Assembly: GCF_030345695.1 (NCBI RefSeq)
Contig: NZ_JAUASV010000002.1
Span: forward strand, 243,828-307,827
Direction of reading: 5' to 3'
From: Galbitalea sp. SE-J8
GTDB taxonomy: Bacteria; Actinomycetota; Actinomycetes; Actinomycetales; Microbacteriaceae
DNA: 64,000 nt
Part shown: positions 32,903 through 42,995 of the stretch, piece after piece
How positions within the stretch are numbered: position 1 is the first letter of the stretch
Layout of the letters: the number at the start of each line of letters is the position of its first letter
Notes under the pieces: generated by a model
What the model was told of the DNA's origin: nothing
Database searches by the model: none
What the model saw: only the letters and a program-made list of their open reading frames with translations
Program-made: the position numbers and the translations under genes

Positions 32903-33856
32903 CTACTTCCCGTCTGTGTCGTCGATGGCGACGTCGTCAGTGACCGCGTCGAGGAGCGCGTGGGCGGCCGCGAGGTCGTCCGGGGTCTTGAGCGCGACGG
33001 TCGGCACGCCGCGCAGTCCGCGCTTGGCGAGGCCGGTGAGTGCTCCGGCGGGCGCCAGTTCGATGATGCCCGTGACGCCGGCCGCCGCGAACGACTCCAT
33101 GGCGAGGTCCCAGCGCACGGGCGACGAGACCTGGCCGACGACGAGGTCGAGGAACGCGCTCCCGGATGCCACGGCCGAGCCGTCCCGGTTGGTCCAGATG
33201 GTCGTCACCGGATCACGGGTGTCGAGCGTGTCCGCGAACGCGCGGAGCGCGTCGACCGCGGGCGCCATGTACCCGGTGTGGAACGCGCCCGCGACCTGGA
33301 GCGGGATGACGCGCGTGCCGGCGACGGGCTCGGCCGCGAGCGCCGCGAGGCCGTCGAGCGGACCGGCTACGACGGTCTGTCCGCCGCCGTTGACGTTCGC
33401 GGGGGAGAGGCCGAGCTCCGCGAGCCGCGTCGCGAGCGCGTCGGCGTCGCCGCCGAGCACGGCGCTCATGCCGGTCGCCTCGAGGGCCGCGGCCTTCGCC
33501 ATGGCGCGTCCGCGCTCGCGGACGAGGGCGACGGCATCCGTCTCGCTCAGGATGCCGGCGGCCGCGGCGGCGGTGACCTCGCCGACCGAGTGCCCGGCGT
33601 AGCCGGCGACCTTCGCGGCACGGCCGTCGGCGAGCAGCGCGCGCAGCGAGACGAGCCCCGCGGCGACGATGAGCGGCTGCGCCACGGCGGTGTCGCGGAT
33701 GGTGTCGGCGTCCGAGACGGTGCCGTGGGCGACGAGGTCGAGCCCGGCGACCGCCGAGAGCGTCTCGAGCTGCTCGCGGGCGGCGGGGTCGGCGAGCCAG
33801 GGCTCGAGGAAGCCGGGGGTCTGCGAGCCCTGTCCGGGCGCGACGACGATGATCAC
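32903..33856 (-). CDS. fabD: malonyl-CoA:ACP transacylase
   Basis: 317 aa, starting MIIVVAPGQGSQTPGFLEPW. It loads malonyl onto ACP. The nucleophile is the Ser in YAGHSVGEVTAAAAAG, and the second site is the His in VAGAFHTGYM. First gene of the fatty acid operon; the 100-bp gap to fasR probably contains its promoter and the FasR site. Confidence 0.95.
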   Translation of the reverse strand: MIIVVAPGQGSQTPGFLEPWLADPAAREQLETLSAVAGLDLVAHGTVSDADTIRDTAVAQPLIVAAGLVSLRALLADGRAAKVAGYAGHSVGEVTAAAAAGILSETDAVALVRERGRAMAKAAALEATGMSAVLGGDADALATRLAELGLSPANVNGGGQTVVAGPLDGLAALAAEPVAGTRVIPLQVAGAFHTGYMAPAVDALRAFADTLDTRDPVTTIWTNRDGSAVASGSAFLDLVVGQVSSPVRWDLAMESFAAAGVTGIIELAPAGALTGLAKRGLRGVPTVALKTPDDLAAAHALLDAVTDDVAIDDTDGK

Positions 33857-33956
33857 TGGTCCAGTCTCTCCGGGTCGGTCGGCCGCCCGCCGTGCGGTCT
33901 CGCACGGAGAATCGGCAGGATGATTGGTCGTGTCCTACGAATAACGGCTGCCGCAC

Positions 33957-35150
33957 TCACCCGCGCGGCGGGCGTTTCGGGCGGTTCGCGTCGGGCTCGG
34001 CGATCGCGCCGACGATGAGCGCGGCCTGCAGGATGAGCGCCTCGCGCGCCCCGGTGGCGTCCCAGCCGATCAGCTCGCTGATCCGCTTGAGGCGGTAGCG
34101 CACGGTGTTCGGGTGCACGAACAGCTCGCGAGCGGTGCCCTCGAGGCTGCGTCCGGTGTCGAGGTAGCACCACAGGGTCGTGAGCAGCTCCGTCGAGTGC
34201 GCCTGCAGGGGCTTGTAGATGCGGTTGATGAGCGTGCCGCGGGCGAGCGCGTCGCCCGCGAACGCGCGCTCGGGCAGCAGGTCGTCCGCGAGCGCGGGCC
34301 GCGGGGCGTTGCGCCAGGCGCGCGCGACCGCGAAGCCCGCGAGCGCGGCCTTCGCGCTCTTCGACGCGTCGACGAGGTCGGGCACGGCGTGGCCGAGCAC
34401 GAGGTGCCCGGGTCCGAAGTTCGGCTCGAGCTGCGCGGCGATCTCGATGAACGGCATGAGCTCGGCCGGCTCGCCGGCCTCGTCGGTCGCGGGTCGGGCG
34501 CGGCCGATCACGACGACGAGGCGTGAGCCCTGCACGCCGATGAGCACGTCGGCGTCGAGGTGGCGCGCGGTGCGCCGCAGCAGGTCGACGTCGAGCGTGC
34601 GCGGCGCGGTGCCGACGAGCACCGCGACCTCGCCGTGCCCGTTCCAGCCGAGCGCCGCGATCCGGCTCGGCAGCTCGCTGTCGTACTCGCCGGAGAGGAT
34701 CGAGTCGACCACGAGCGCCTCGAGGCGGGCGTCCCAGAGGCCGCGCTGCTCCGCGGCGCGCGCGTAGACATCCGCTGCCGCGAACGCGATCTCGCGCGAG
34801 TACAGCAGGATCGCCTCGCGCAGCCGGTCGTCGCTCGTGCCGACCTTCGCCTCGACGACCTCGACCGTGATGCGGATGAGCTGCAGCGTCTGCTGCAGGC
34901 TCACGCTGCGCAGCAGCTCGCGGGGCGCGGCGCCGAACACGTCGGCGGCGATCCACGGCGTCGACGTCGGGTCGTCGAACCAGCTGATGAAGCTCGTGAT
35001 GCCCGCCTGCGCGACGAGTCCGACCGCCGAGCGGCGTCCGGGGGGCATGGAGCTGTACCACGGCAGCGTCTCGTCGAGCCGCTTGAGCGTTTCGGTGGCG
35101 AGCTCGCCGGAGACGCGGCGCAGCCAGCCGAGGGTCTGCTCCTTCGTCAT
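33957..35150 (-). CDS. fasR: PucR-type regulator of fatty acid synthesis
   Basis: 397 aa from ATG 35150. The C-terminal PucR HTH is clear (CYLDTGRSLEGTARELFVHP, then NTVRYRLKRISELIGWD). The N-terminal part is a GGDEF-like/CdaR sensory region. In Streptomyces coelicolor FasR, a protein of this class encoded directly upstream of fabD, activates the fabD-fabH-acpP-fabF operon; gene order here is the same. It starts 14 nt after aceE on the same strand, so pyruvate oxidation and fatty acid control may be cotranscribed. Confidence 0.85.
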   Translation of the reverse strand: MTKEQTLGWLRRVSGELATETLKRLDETLPWYSSMPPGRRSAVGLVAQAGITSFISWFDDPTSTPWIAADVFGAAPRELLRSVSLQQTLQLIRITVEVVEAKVGTSDDRLREAILLYSREIAFAAADVYARAAEQRGLWDARLEALVVDSILSGEYDSELPSRIAALGWNGHGEVAVLVGTAPRTLDVDLLRRTARHLDADVLIGVQGSRLVVVIGRARPATDEAGEPAELMPFIEIAAQLEPNFGPGHLVLGHAVPDLVDASKSAKAALAGFAVARAWRNAPRPALADDLLPERAFAGDALARGTLINRIYKPLQAHSTELLTTLWCYLDTGRSLEGTARELFVHPNTVRYRLKRISELIGWDATGAREALILQAALIVGAIAEPDANRPKRPPRG

Positions 35151-35164
35151 CCCCACGCGGGCCG

Positions 35165-37894
35165 TCAGCTCTCCCCGCCGGTGCTGCCGGAGGTGCCCGC
35201 GGTGACGTCGAGCAGGCGGTACTTCGCGATCGCCTGCCCGGCGAGCGAGCGGTCGACCGCACCGCGACGGCCGAGCGACTCGAGGGCCTTCACGACGACG
35301 GACGGACCGTCGATGGTGAAGAACCGGCGGGCGGCGGCGCGCGTGTCGGCGAAGCCGAAGTCGTCGGCGCCGAGTGTCGAGTAGTCGCCCGGCACGTACG
35401 CGCGGATCTGGTCGGCGACCGCGTGCATGTGGTCGCTCACGGCGATGAACGGCCCCGGCGAGCCGGCGAGCTTCGACCACAGGTACGGCACCTGGGGCGC
35501 GGCATCCGGGTTGAGGAAGTTGTGCTGGTCGGCGGCGAGGCCGTCCCGCCGCAGCTCCGTCCAGCTCGTGACGCTCCACACCACGGCCGCGACGCCCCAG
35601 TCCCGTGCGAGCAGCTGCTGGGCCTCGAGCGCCCACGGCACGCCGACTCCCGACGCGAGCAGCTGCACCGAGGGGCCCTCGATGATCGGGCCGGCGATCC
35701 GGTGGATGCCCTTGACGATGCCCTCGACGTCGACGCCCTCGGGCTCCGCCGGCTGCACGATCGGCTCGTTGTAGACGGTCACGTAGTACATCACGTCCGG
35801 GTCCGGATGCGTGCCGCCGTACATCCGCTCGATGCCGGAGCGGATGATGTGGCCGATCTCGTAGCCGTACGCCGGGTCGTACGAGACCACGGCCGGGTTC
35901 GTCGAGGCGAGCAGGTGCGAGTGGCCGTCGGCGTGCTGGGTGCCCTCACCGGTGAGCGTGGTGCGGCCCGCCGTGGCGCCCATGATGAAGCCGCGCGCCT
36001 TCTGGTCGCCCGCGGCCCAGAACGCGTCGCCGGTGCGCTGGAAGCCGAACATCGAGTAGAAGACGTAGACCGGGATGAGCGGCTCGCCGTTCGTCGAGTA
36101 CTGCGTGCCCGCCGCGGTGAAAGCGGCGGCGGCGCCGGCCTCGTTGATGCCGACGTGCACGATCTGGCCCTGCGGGCTCTCCTTGTACGCCAGCAGCAGC
36201 TCGCGGTCGACCGACGTGTAGTTCTGGCCGTTCGGGTTGTAGATCTTCTGCGTCGGGAAGTAGGCGTCCATGCCGAAGGTGCGCGCCTCATCCGGGATGA
36301 TCGGCACGATCCGCTGACCGAACTCCTTCGAGCGCAGCAGGTCCTTGAGCAGGCGCGCGAACGCCATCGTGGTGGCGACCTCCTGCTTGCCGGAGCCCTT
36401 CTTCACGACCTCGTAGTCCTTCGGCTCCGGCAGAGCGACCTGGGTGTACTTCGTGCGCCGCTCGGGCACGTAGCCGCCGAGCGCGCGGCGGCGCTCGTGC
36501 AGGTACTGGATCGCCGGGTCGCTCTCGCCGGGGTGGTAGAACGGCGGCTGGTACGGGTTCTCCTCGAGCTGCGCGTCGGTGATCGGGATGCGCATCTCGT
36601 CGCGGAACTGCTTGAGGTTGTCGAGCGTGAGCTTCTTCATCTGGTGGGTCGCGTTGCGGCCCTCGAAGCTCGGGCCGAGGCCGTAGCCCTTGACGGTCTT
36701 GGCGAGGATGACGGTCGGCTGGCCCTTGTGCTCGGTCGCGGCCTTGAACGCCGCGTAGACCTTGCGGTAGTCGTGTCCGCCGCGCTTGAGGTTCCAGATC
36801 TGGTCGTCGGTGTAGTCCTTGACGAGCTCGAGCGTGCGCGGGTCGCGGCCGAAGAAGTTCTCGCGCACGTAGGCGCCGTTCTCCGCCTTGTAGGTCTGGT
36901 AGTCGCCGTCGGGCGTGACGTTCATGAGGTCGCGGAGGGCGCCGTCCGTGTCGCGGGCGAGCAGGTCGTCCCACTCGCGGCCCCAGACCACCTTGATGAC
37001 GTTCCAGCCGGCGCCGCGGAAGAACGACTCGAGCTCCTGGATGATCTTGCCGTTGCCGCGCACGGGACCGTCGAGCCGCTGCAGGTTGCAGTTGATCACG
37101 AAGGTCAGGTTGTCGAGCTTCTCGTTCGCGGCCCACTGCAGGGCGCCGCGGGACTCGACCTCGTCCATCTCGCCGTCGCCGAGGAACGCCCAGACGTGCT
37201 GGTCGCCCGCGTCCTTGATGCCGCGGTTGGTGAGGTAGCGGTTCGACTGCGCCTGGTAGATCGCGTTGATCGGGCCGAGGCCCATCGACACGGTCGGGAA
37301 CTGCCAGAACCCGGGCATCATCCGCGGGTGCGGGTAGCTCGACAGGCCGTTCGGGGCCTTCGACTTCTCCTGTCGGAAGCCGTCGAGCTGCTCGGCGGTG
37401 AGCCGGCCCTCCATGAACGCGCGGGCGTACATGCCGGGGGAGGCGTGGCCCTGGTAGAACACCTGGTCGCCGCCGCCGGGCGCGTCCTGTCCGCGGAAGA
37501 ACCAGTTGTGGCCGACCTCGTAGAGCGCGGCGGACGACGCGTACGTCGAGATGTGGCCGCCGACCGCGACGCCGGGCCGCTGCGCGCGGTGCACGGTGAT
37601 GGCCGCGTTCCAGCGGATCCAGCGCCGGTACTGCCGCTCGAGGTCCTCGTCGCCGGGGAAGGCCGGCTCGTCCTCGGGGGCGATCGTGTTGAGGTAGTCG
37701 GTGGTCGGCACCATGGGCACGCCCAGGTGCAGGTCCTTCGACCGCTTGAGCAGGCTCAGCATGATCTCGCGACCGCGCTCATGACCGGATGCCTCGACGA
37801 GCTGCGTGAGCGACTCCTGCCACTCCGCGGTCTCCTCGGGATCCGCGTCGATGTTGTTCACCGAGTACGGGTCCTGATCGTTGACCGTCACCAT
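35165..37894 (-). CDS. aceE: pyruvate dehydrogenase E1, homodimeric
   Basis: 909 aa, ATG 37894 after AGAGG. It decarboxylates pyruvate with thiamine diphosphate and passes the acetyl group to E2 lipoyl domains. The ThDP motif is [20 protein letters not shown], ending [20 protein letters not shown]. The His-rich active-site loop ([20 protein letters not shown]) and C-terminal transketolase part ([20 protein letters not shown]) are present. Length matches AceE. The E2 and E3 genes are not in the window. Confidence 0.97.
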   Translation of the reverse strand: MVTVNDQDPYSVNNIDADPEETAEWQESLTQLVEASGHERGREIMLSLLKRSKDLHLGVPMVPTTDYLNTIAPEDEPAFPGDEDLERQYRRWIRWNAAITVHRAQRPGVAVGGHISTYASSAALYEVGHNWFFRGQDAPGGGDQVFYQGHASPGMYARAFMEGRLTAEQLDGFRQEKSKAPNGLSSYPHPRMMPGFWQFPTVSMGLGPINAIYQAQSNRYLTNRGIKDAGDQHVWAFLGDGEMDEVESRGALQWAANEKLDNLTFVINCNLQRLDGPVRGNGKIIQELESFFRGAGWNVIKVVWGREWDDLLARDTDGALRDLMNVTPDGDYQTYKAENGAYVRENFFGRDPRTLELVKDYTDDQIWNLKRGGHDYRKVYAAFKAATEHKGQPTVILAKTVKGYGLGPSFEGRNATHQMKKLTLDNLKQFRDEMRIPITDAQLEENPYQPPFYHPGESDPAIQYLHERRRALGGYVPERRTKYTQVALPEPKDYEVVKKGSGKQEVATTMAFARLLKDLLRSKEFGQRIVPIIPDEARTFGMDAYFPTQKIYNPNGQNYTSVDRELLLAYKESPQGQIVHVGINEAGAAAAFTAAGTQYSTNGEPLIPVYVFYSMFGFQRTGDAFWAAGDQKARGFIMGATAGRTTLTGEGTQHADGHSHLLASTNPAVVSYDPAYGYEIGHIIRSGIERMYGGTHPDPDVMYYVTVYNEPIVQPAEPEGVDVEGIVKGIHRIAGPIIEGPSVQLLASGVGVPWALEAQQLLARDWGVAAVVWSVTSWTELRRDGLAADQHNFLNPDAAPQVPYLWSKLAGSPGPFIAVSDHMHAVADQIRAYVPGDYSTLGADDFGFADTRAAARRFFTIDGPSVVVKALESLGRRGAVDRSLAGQAIAKYRLLDVTAGTSGSTGGES

Positions 37895-38143
37895 CGACCT
37901 CTTTCTGGTTGGGAGGGGATCGCCGCTCGCCGCGTCGCGCCGGATTGCGGCGCCGGGTTCGGGCGGGTGCGGCTCGATTCTATTGTCGGTCTCCACGGGG
38001 CGCGCGACGCGGGAGTTGTGTGCGCGCCACACCCGTCCGTGGTACAGCGCGCGCGTGTGCGGCGGCGTATGATCTCGCTTCGTGCTCGCCGCCCCCGGCG
38101 TCCAGACCGGACGCCGCGCGGCCCGAAAGGATCACGACCTCCA

Positions 38144-38623
38144 ATGGCTCTGGAGAACGACACTCAGGCTCCCGACTTCGACCTCCCCAACCAGTACGGG
38201 GAGCACGTTCGGTTGAGCGACTTCCACGGCAAGCGTCCGGTGGCCCTCGTCTTCTTCCCGCTCGCGTTCTCGTCGACGTGCACGACCGAGCTGTGCACGC
38301 TGCGCGACAACCTCGCCCTGTTCCAGCAGAACGGCATCGAGCTCATCGGCGTCTCGGTCGACTCGAAGGCGACGCTGCGCGGCTTCGCCGACGCCGAGGG
38401 CTACGACTTCACGCTGCTCTCCGACTTCTGGCCGCACGGCGAGGTGGCCAAGGAGTACGGCGTGTTCCTGGAGCAGAAGGGCTTCGCGACGCGCGCGACG
38501 TTCCTCATCGACGTCGACGGCATCATCCGCGCGTCGTTCATCACGGCGCCCGGCGAGGCGCGCGACATCGCGGAGTACCGGGCGGCGGTGCAGGAGATCC
38601 TGCCCGTGCCCGCCGTCGTCTAG
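38144..38623 (+). CDS. peroxiredoxin (AhpE-like)
   Basis: 159 aa from ATG 38144. It reduces hydrogen peroxide and organic peroxides through the peroxidatic Cys in ALVFFPLAFSSTCTTELC (pattern PxxxTxxC, with Ser-Thr before Cys). The next Cys, in the same segment, may resolve the disulfide as in AhpE or one-Cys forms. RATFLIDVDGIIRASF follows. Divergent from aceE with about 250 bp between, where both promoters must lie. Its stop overlaps the convergent DUF1345 gene by 4 nt. Confidence 0.9.
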   Translation: MALENDTQAPDFDLPNQYGEHVRLSDFHGKRPVALVFFPLAFSSTCTTELCTLRDNLALFQQNGIELIGVSVDSKATLRGFADAEGYDFTLLSDFWPHGEVAKEYGVFLEQKGFATRATFLIDVDGIIRASFITAPGEARDIAEYRAAVQEILPVPAVV

Positions 38624-39315
38624 CCGGCGATGTTCACCGCGCGCGCGATGACGAGCGCGAGGATGACGAATCCGGCGAACGCCTGCACTGCCATCAGCAG
38701 CTTCGCGCGGTGCGAGAGCGGCATCACGTCGGTCGGGCTGAACGCCATCGAGTTCGACATCGAGAAGTAGAGGTAGTCGACGTAGGCGGCGGTCCATCCG
38801 GTCCTGCCGCTCGATCGCGCGGCGACCTCCTCGACCGCGTCGCCGTCCTCGTCCTGGGGGAACCGGAAATCCGCGGGCGGCAGCTGTGCGCGGGGCACAT
38901 GCGTGCGCGCGACCGGCCCGTCGCGGTCGAGCTCCCAGTAGAGCGTCGCGAAGGCGACGACGTTGGTGGCCCAGACCTGCACCGCGGCCAGCAGCAGCAT
39001 GGTCGTGCCGCCTCCCTCCCTCGGCGAGAGCAGCTGCACCACGAGCTGACCCAGGGCGACCTGGTTCGCCACGAGCAGCACGATGCTCTGCGCGATCGAG
39101 AACCCGCGCGACCAGCGCGTCTCCCGGTTGAACCGCACGGGGTTCAGCACGAGCAGGGGCACGATCGTGAGCACCGAGAAGCCGATGACCGTCCAGCGCA
39201 CGGCCGGGAGGAACGTCGACGGCAGCAGCGCGTAGAGCGCGACACCGATGCCGATCGCGACCACGGCTGGCCAGCGGTGCTCGGACCGGGCCGCGGATGC
39301 CGCCGGGTCGGTCAT
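38620..39315 (-). CDS. DUF1345 membrane protein
   Basis: 231 aa from ATG 39315. Five to six membrane helices: two near the N-terminus (AVVAIGIGVALYALLP, TVIGFSVLTIVPLLVL), two in the middle, and a C-terminal one (VQAFAGFVILALVIARAVNI). The segment YVDYLYFSMSNSMAFSPTDV is the DUF1345 hallmark (Y-x-D-Y-x-Y-F). Function unknown. It lies 92 bp from the divergent tRNA-Val. Confidence 0.82.
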   Translation of the reverse strand: MTDPAASAARSEHRWPAVVAIGIGVALYALLPSTFLPAVRWTVIGFSVLTIVPLLVLNPVRFNRETRWSRGFSIAQSIVLLVANQVALGQLVVQLLSPREGGGTTMLLLAAVQVWATNVVAFATLYWELDRDGPVARTHVPRAQLPPADFRFPQDEDGDAVEEVAARSSGRTGWTAAYVDYLYFSMSNSMAFSPTDVMPLSHRAKLLMAVQAFAGFVILALVIARAVNIAG

Positions 39316-39407
39316 GCGCCGAGTGTATCGCCGGAGGCGCGCGCGTCGGCGGCGAGCCGCGCGCGGCGCCGCGAGCTCGACGGGCCGTCGGTAGACTCGC
39401 GCGGCAG

Positions 39408-39480
39408 GGGCCTTTAGCTCAGCTGGTAGAGCGCCACGTTTACACCGTGGATGTCGTCGGTTCGAACCCGGCAGGGCCCA
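39408..39480 (+). tRNA. tRNA-Val (anticodon TAC)
   Basis: 73 nt with a complete cloverleaf: acceptor GGGCCTT paired with AGGGCCC, D-arm TAGCTCAGCTGGTAGAGC, anticodon arm CCACG-TTTACAC-CGTGG with TAC, variable loop, and T-arm with GGTTCGAACCC. Discriminator A at 39480. CCA is not encoded. Accessory-looking DNA starts directly after it. Confidence 0.95.
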
Positions 39481-39997
39481 CTGTATGTTCGCTGCGAGAA
39501 CCATCGACACAGTAGATGGCTCGAAGTAGCGACTCAGTTGGCTGATGAATTGGTCGGAGTTCACGCCGAGCCCGCGCGCCGAAAGCGAAGACGCGGCGGA
39601 GTGGGTGATTCGTCTGGTATCTCGGCTCTCACCGATACCGGCGGGGGATCGCGGCCGGGCGCCTACGTCCCCTTCACCACGGCGATCCCCGTGACGATGG
39701 CCGAACGCCCCTGAGTCCTCGGCTCACACCGCCCACATCGTCGCCCACACCGTGCCTCGGTCCACCCCGAAATGTCGAGTCCGCGCGTTCACGCTGACCG
39801 CCGCCACTGAGTGCAGCCAGACGAGTCCGGTCAGAGGTTCCAGCGCGGGAGTGATCCCGACTGCCCGCCTCGGTGACACCGAGCAGCATCCCGGTCTCCG
39901 GGACGCCGGTCCCTGGCCGAGGGACACGGCCGCGAGTCACCGTGAGGGTGACCGCTCCGACGATGCGAGCGGCATCACTCGATGGAAGGGAAAACCC
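39481..39997. other. 517 nt without a supported gene
   Basis: Open frames here lack ribosome sites and natural composition. A 67-codon minus frame (39724-39927) ends TRHFGVDRGTVWATMWAV, which may be the tail of a decayed gene, but I cannot identify it. The region joins the tRNA to a cluster of accessory genes and may be the eroded edge of an island. Confidence 0.3.
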
Positions 39998-40672
39998 ATG
40001 ACCGCCACCGCATCCACACCGGCGTCTCTCGGCATGAGGGCGGAGCTCCCGCCCCCGGGTCGCCTCGGCACGCTGCTCGCCGTGTTCGCTTTCCCGCTGT
40101 GGATCATCTGCTTCGTGCTGCTGTACGGCTCGATGGGAGCGAAGCCGGACGAGCCGCAGACGCTGGCCGAGATACACGCACATGCCCTCGCCGCCGGAGC
40201 GCCGGTGTGGATCTTCGGCGTGCTGTCCGTGATCGCCGCCGTCGTGCTGGCGATCGGACCCGCCATCCTCGGCGTCGCCCTGGCACGGGGCACCGGGCGC
40301 CGTGTGCTTCCGGGCATCATCATCGCGGCCGGGGTGATCACCGCTCTGCTCCAGCTGTGGAACACCGTGAGCTATCTCGTGTTCCTCGCCGCCGGCCCCA
40401 GCGACCTGCCGCGCTGGGCGGCGGTGGTCCAGGACGGCACGGTCGGCAACGACGTGCTGAATCTGGTCGCGTGGTCGCTGAGCGCGCTGGCCGCGCCGCT
40501 GCTCGGGTTCACGCTCTGGCGCGCGCGAGTGGCACCGCGCACCGGGCTGGTCGTCGCGATCGTCGGGGGGATCCTGCTCCTCGCGATCCTGTTCCTCCAG
40601 TTCGGGCAGCCGATGACCCCGTCCGTGCTGCTGTTCGCACTCGGTGTGGCCCTGCTCCGCCCGCAGAAGTAG
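39998..40672 (+). CDS. integral membrane protein, unknown
   Basis: 224 aa from ATG 39998 after GGAAGGGAAAACCC. Six likely helices (for example LLAVFAFPLWIICFVLLYGS, PVWIFGVLSVIAAVVLAIGP, GLVVAIVGGILLLAILFLQF). No transport motif is recognised. It precedes the remains of a two-component system, so it may once have been controlled by it. Confidence 0.7.
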   Translation: MTATASTPASLGMRAELPPPGRLGTLLAVFAFPLWIICFVLLYGSMGAKPDEPQTLAEIHAHALAAGAPVWIFGVLSVIAAVVLAIGPAILGVALARGTGRRVLPGIIIAAGVITALLQLWNTVSYLVFLAAGPSDLPRWAAVVQDGTVGNDVLNLVAWSLSALAAPLLGFTLWRARVAPRTGLVVAIVGGILLLAILFLQFGQPMTPSVLLFALGVALLRPQK

Positions 40673-40695
40673 CATCGCAGCCCAGGAGGACGCTG

Positions 40696-40800
40696 ATGGA
40701 TCGCCGGCTGACCGAGGCGCCGTGGTGTGCGCGTGCTCTGTTCGGCGTCGCGGCCGTCGGTGCCGTCGTCGCCCTACAGGCAGATCATCTCGGCCGGTGA
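40696..40800 (+). pseudogene. remnant start of a sensor kinase
   Basis: A strong AGGAGG site leads to ATG 40696 and MDRRLTEAPWCARALFGVAA, a typical kinase beginning with the first half of a membrane helix (VGAVVALQ). The frame then stops at 40800, just where sequence from a response regulator begins. I read it as the 5' stub left by a deletion. Confidence 0.5.
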
Positions 40801-41215
40801 CGCGGCAGCGGTGCTGGTGCTCACCATGAGCGACGACGATGGCAACGTGTTCGCCGCCATGCGCGCGGGCGCGACCGGCTACGTGCTCAAGGGCGCTCCC
40901 GGGGCGGAGATCGTGGAGTCGCTCCGGGTGGTCGCCTCCGGCCGCGCCATCCTCGCCTCCCCGGTGGCGGAGCGGATGATCCGCTACTTCGATCGCTCGC
41001 GCTCCGCAACGCGCAGTCCGGCTTTCCCCCAGCTGTCCGCGCGCGAGACCGAGGTGCTCGGCCATCCTCGCCCGTGGCCCGTCGAACCCCGAGATAGCGA
41101 GCCGTCTCGTGCTGAGCGAGAAGACCGTGCGCAACAACGTGTCGGCTATTCTCGTCAAGCTCGCTGCGCCCACCAGGGCGCCGCCGTCGCGCTCGCCCGG
41201 GATGCCGGGCTGTGA
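40801..41215 (+). pseudogene. truncated, frameshifted LuxR-type response regulator
   Basis: The receiver C-terminal half is intact (AVLVLTMSDDDGNVFAAMRA, GATGYVLKGAPGAEIVESL), but the phosphorylated Asp region is missing. The output HTH is split: LSARETEVLG is in the first frame, an extra base near 41063 moves SEKTVRNNVSAILVKLAA into another frame, and a missing base near 41178 restores the first frame for AVALARDAGL. It is therefore inactive. Confidence 0.7.
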
Positions 41216-41249
41216 CGCCGACGGGCGGCCGAATCCGTGTGACGCCGGT

Positions 41250-42101
41250 TCAGGTTCGCTGCTCGACGAGGGATTGCGTGCCGAGAACCGCGGCGATGGC
41301 CAGGCGCTCGGCGTCCTCGGAGCCCGGGTCCGCGGTGTAGACCAGGATGCGGACGTCGTCGCCGGCGACGGTCAGCGTGTCGCAATCGAGGGCGATGCGG
41401 CCCACCGCGGGATGTTCGATGATCTTGTGTCGCGCGGGCTCACGAGACGTGAGGTCGCCTGACTCCCAGTGCTCGGCGAAGCGGGGGCTCTGGCGGGAGA
41501 GCTCGGCGACGAGGCGCCGCAGCCTCCGATCGGCGGGATAGCGCGCGGCGGCCATCCGCAGGTCGGCGACGAGCCCAGCGACGAGGTCCGCGTGCTCCTC
41601 GGGGGTCAGCACGGCGCGAGAGCGCGGGCCCAGGAGGTTGCGCCAGATGGCGTTGCGTTCCAGGCCGTCCCACGCGCCGGTCTCGCCCAGCAGCGCGTCG
41701 TACGCGTCGTTCGCGACGAGGAGGTTCCACATCGCGTCGAACACGGCCACCGGATGCCCGGACAGGCGGTCGAGGAGGCGCTGCACGCTCGGGCTGATCC
41801 GGGACGGCACGGTGTCGCGGCCCGGCACGGTGTGGCCGGCGAGCCGGAACAGCAGCTCCCGCTCGGGGTCCCTCAGGCGCAGCGCTCGCGCGAGCGCCTC
41901 GACCACCTGGGCCGACGGCGAGGTCGCCCGTCCCTGCTCGAGACGGGTGAGGTAGTCGACGGAGATGCCGGCCAGGGCGGCGAGCTCCTCCCGGCGAAGC
42001 CCGGCCGCTCGTCGACGGCCCCCGGTCGGCACGCCGACCACGTCGGGGCGGATGTGGTCGCGCCACCGCCGCACGGCCTCTCCGAACGGCGATTGCGTCA
42101 C
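41250..42101 (-). CDS. XRE-family regulator with MmyB-like ligand domain
   Basis: 283 aa. HTH at residues 35-65 (LRREELAALAGISVDYLTRL), then the C-terminal ligand-binding domain (FDAMWNLLVANDAYDALLGE, HADLVAGLVADLRMAAARYP, GDLTSREPARHKIIEHPAVG) typical of the MmyB-like LBD. In actinobacteria such regulators are usually divergent from a short-chain dehydrogenase and repress it, as here (101 bp apart). The ligand is unknown; fatty-acid binding has been proposed for the domain. Confidence 0.85.
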   Translation of the reverse strand: MTQSPFGEAVRRWRDHIRPDVVGVPTGGRRRAAGLRREELAALAGISVDYLTRLEQGRATSPSAQVVEALARALRLRDPERELLFRLAGHTVPGRDTVPSRISPSVQRLLDRLSGHPVAVFDAMWNLLVANDAYDALLGETGAWDGLERNAIWRNLLGPRSRAVLTPEEHADLVAGLVADLRMAAARYPADRRLRRLVAELSRQSPRFAEHWESGDLTSREPARHKIIEHPAVGRIALDCDTLTVAGDDVRILVYTADPGSEDAERLAIAAVLGTQSLVEQRT

Positions 42102-42202
42102 GCGTCCAGTGTGCGCCGCTTCGCACCCGACATCCTGGCACTGCCGTTCCTACGAACGGCCGACGACTGCCTCCGGTCCCGCCGCGGCGCGAGTCTCGGC
42201 GC

Positions 42203-42913
42203 ATGACGACAACACTCATCACCGGGGCGAACCGGGGCCTCGGCAGGGAGACCGCCCGCCAACTGATCGCCGCCGGGCACACCGTGTACCTCGGCGCCCG
42301 GGACGAGATCCGGGGGCGCGCCGCGGCGGACGCGCTCGGCGCGAGGTTCGTTCGGCTCGACGTGACCTCGGACGACTCCGTGGAGGCGGCTGCGGAGTGG
42401 ATCGGGGCCGACGGCGGACTCGACGTGCTCGTCAACAACGCCGGGATCGAGCCGCGCCTGCCCGGCAATGCGGTGCCGGCGCCCGCCGACACGACGGCGC
42501 ACGATATCCGGACGACCTTCGAGACGAACGTCTTCGGTCTCGTCCGGGTGACCCGCGCCTTCCTCCCGCTGCTGCAACGATCGGTCGCCCCGGTCGTCGT
42601 CAACGTGTCGAGCGGCCTCGGGTCGCTCACCGACCTCAGCAACCCCGACAGCCACACGCACTTCTACCCGGGCCTCGCATACCCGGCGTCGAAGGCGACG
42701 GTGAACGCGCTCACGATCCAGTACGCGAAGGCCTACCCGGGCATCCGGATCAACGCGGTCGACCCCGGCTACACGGACACCGATCTCAACGGCCACACCG
42801 GAACGCAGACGGTCGAGGAGGGTGCGGAGATCATCGTGCGGATGGCCGGGCTCACCGGGTCGGACGGCCCGACCGGCCTCCTGCTCTCGCGGCACGGCCC
42901 AGTGGCGTGGTGA
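42203..42913 (+). CDS. short-chain dehydrogenase/reductase
   Basis: 236 aa. The cofactor site is TLITGANRGLGRETARQL, with NNAG at LVNNAGIEPRLPG. The catalytic Ser is in VVVNVSSGLGSL and the Tyr-x-x-x-Lys is YPASK. It reduces or oxidises an unknown carbonyl/alcohol substrate with NAD(P). The divergent XRE-MmyB gene is probably its regulator. SDR genes paired with such regulators often handle stress-derived or xenobiotic carbonyls; that is only a general inference. Confidence 0.88.
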   Translation: MTTTLITGANRGLGRETARQLIAAGHTVYLGARDEIRGRAAADALGARFVRLDVTSDDSVEAAAEWIGADGGLDVLVNNAGIEPRLPGNAVPAPADTTAHDIRTTFETNVFGLVRVTRAFLPLLQRSVAPVVVNVSSGLGSLTDLSNPDSHTHFYPGLAYPASKATVNALTIQYAKAYPGIRINAVDPGYTDTDLNGHTGTQTVEEGAEIIVRMAGLTGSDGPTGLLLSRHGPVAW

Positions 42914-42995
42914 CGCGAGCACCGAGAGGTCGCGACGGGTCGACGGCGTGGGCCGTCGGCGACGCGCCCGATCGCGCCGCCGACGGCCCGCGGAC

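Noticed and set aside
39724..39927. 67-codon minus frame near the tRNA
   Set aside because: No start signal and no recognisable domain; may be a decayed gene tail but not supportable.
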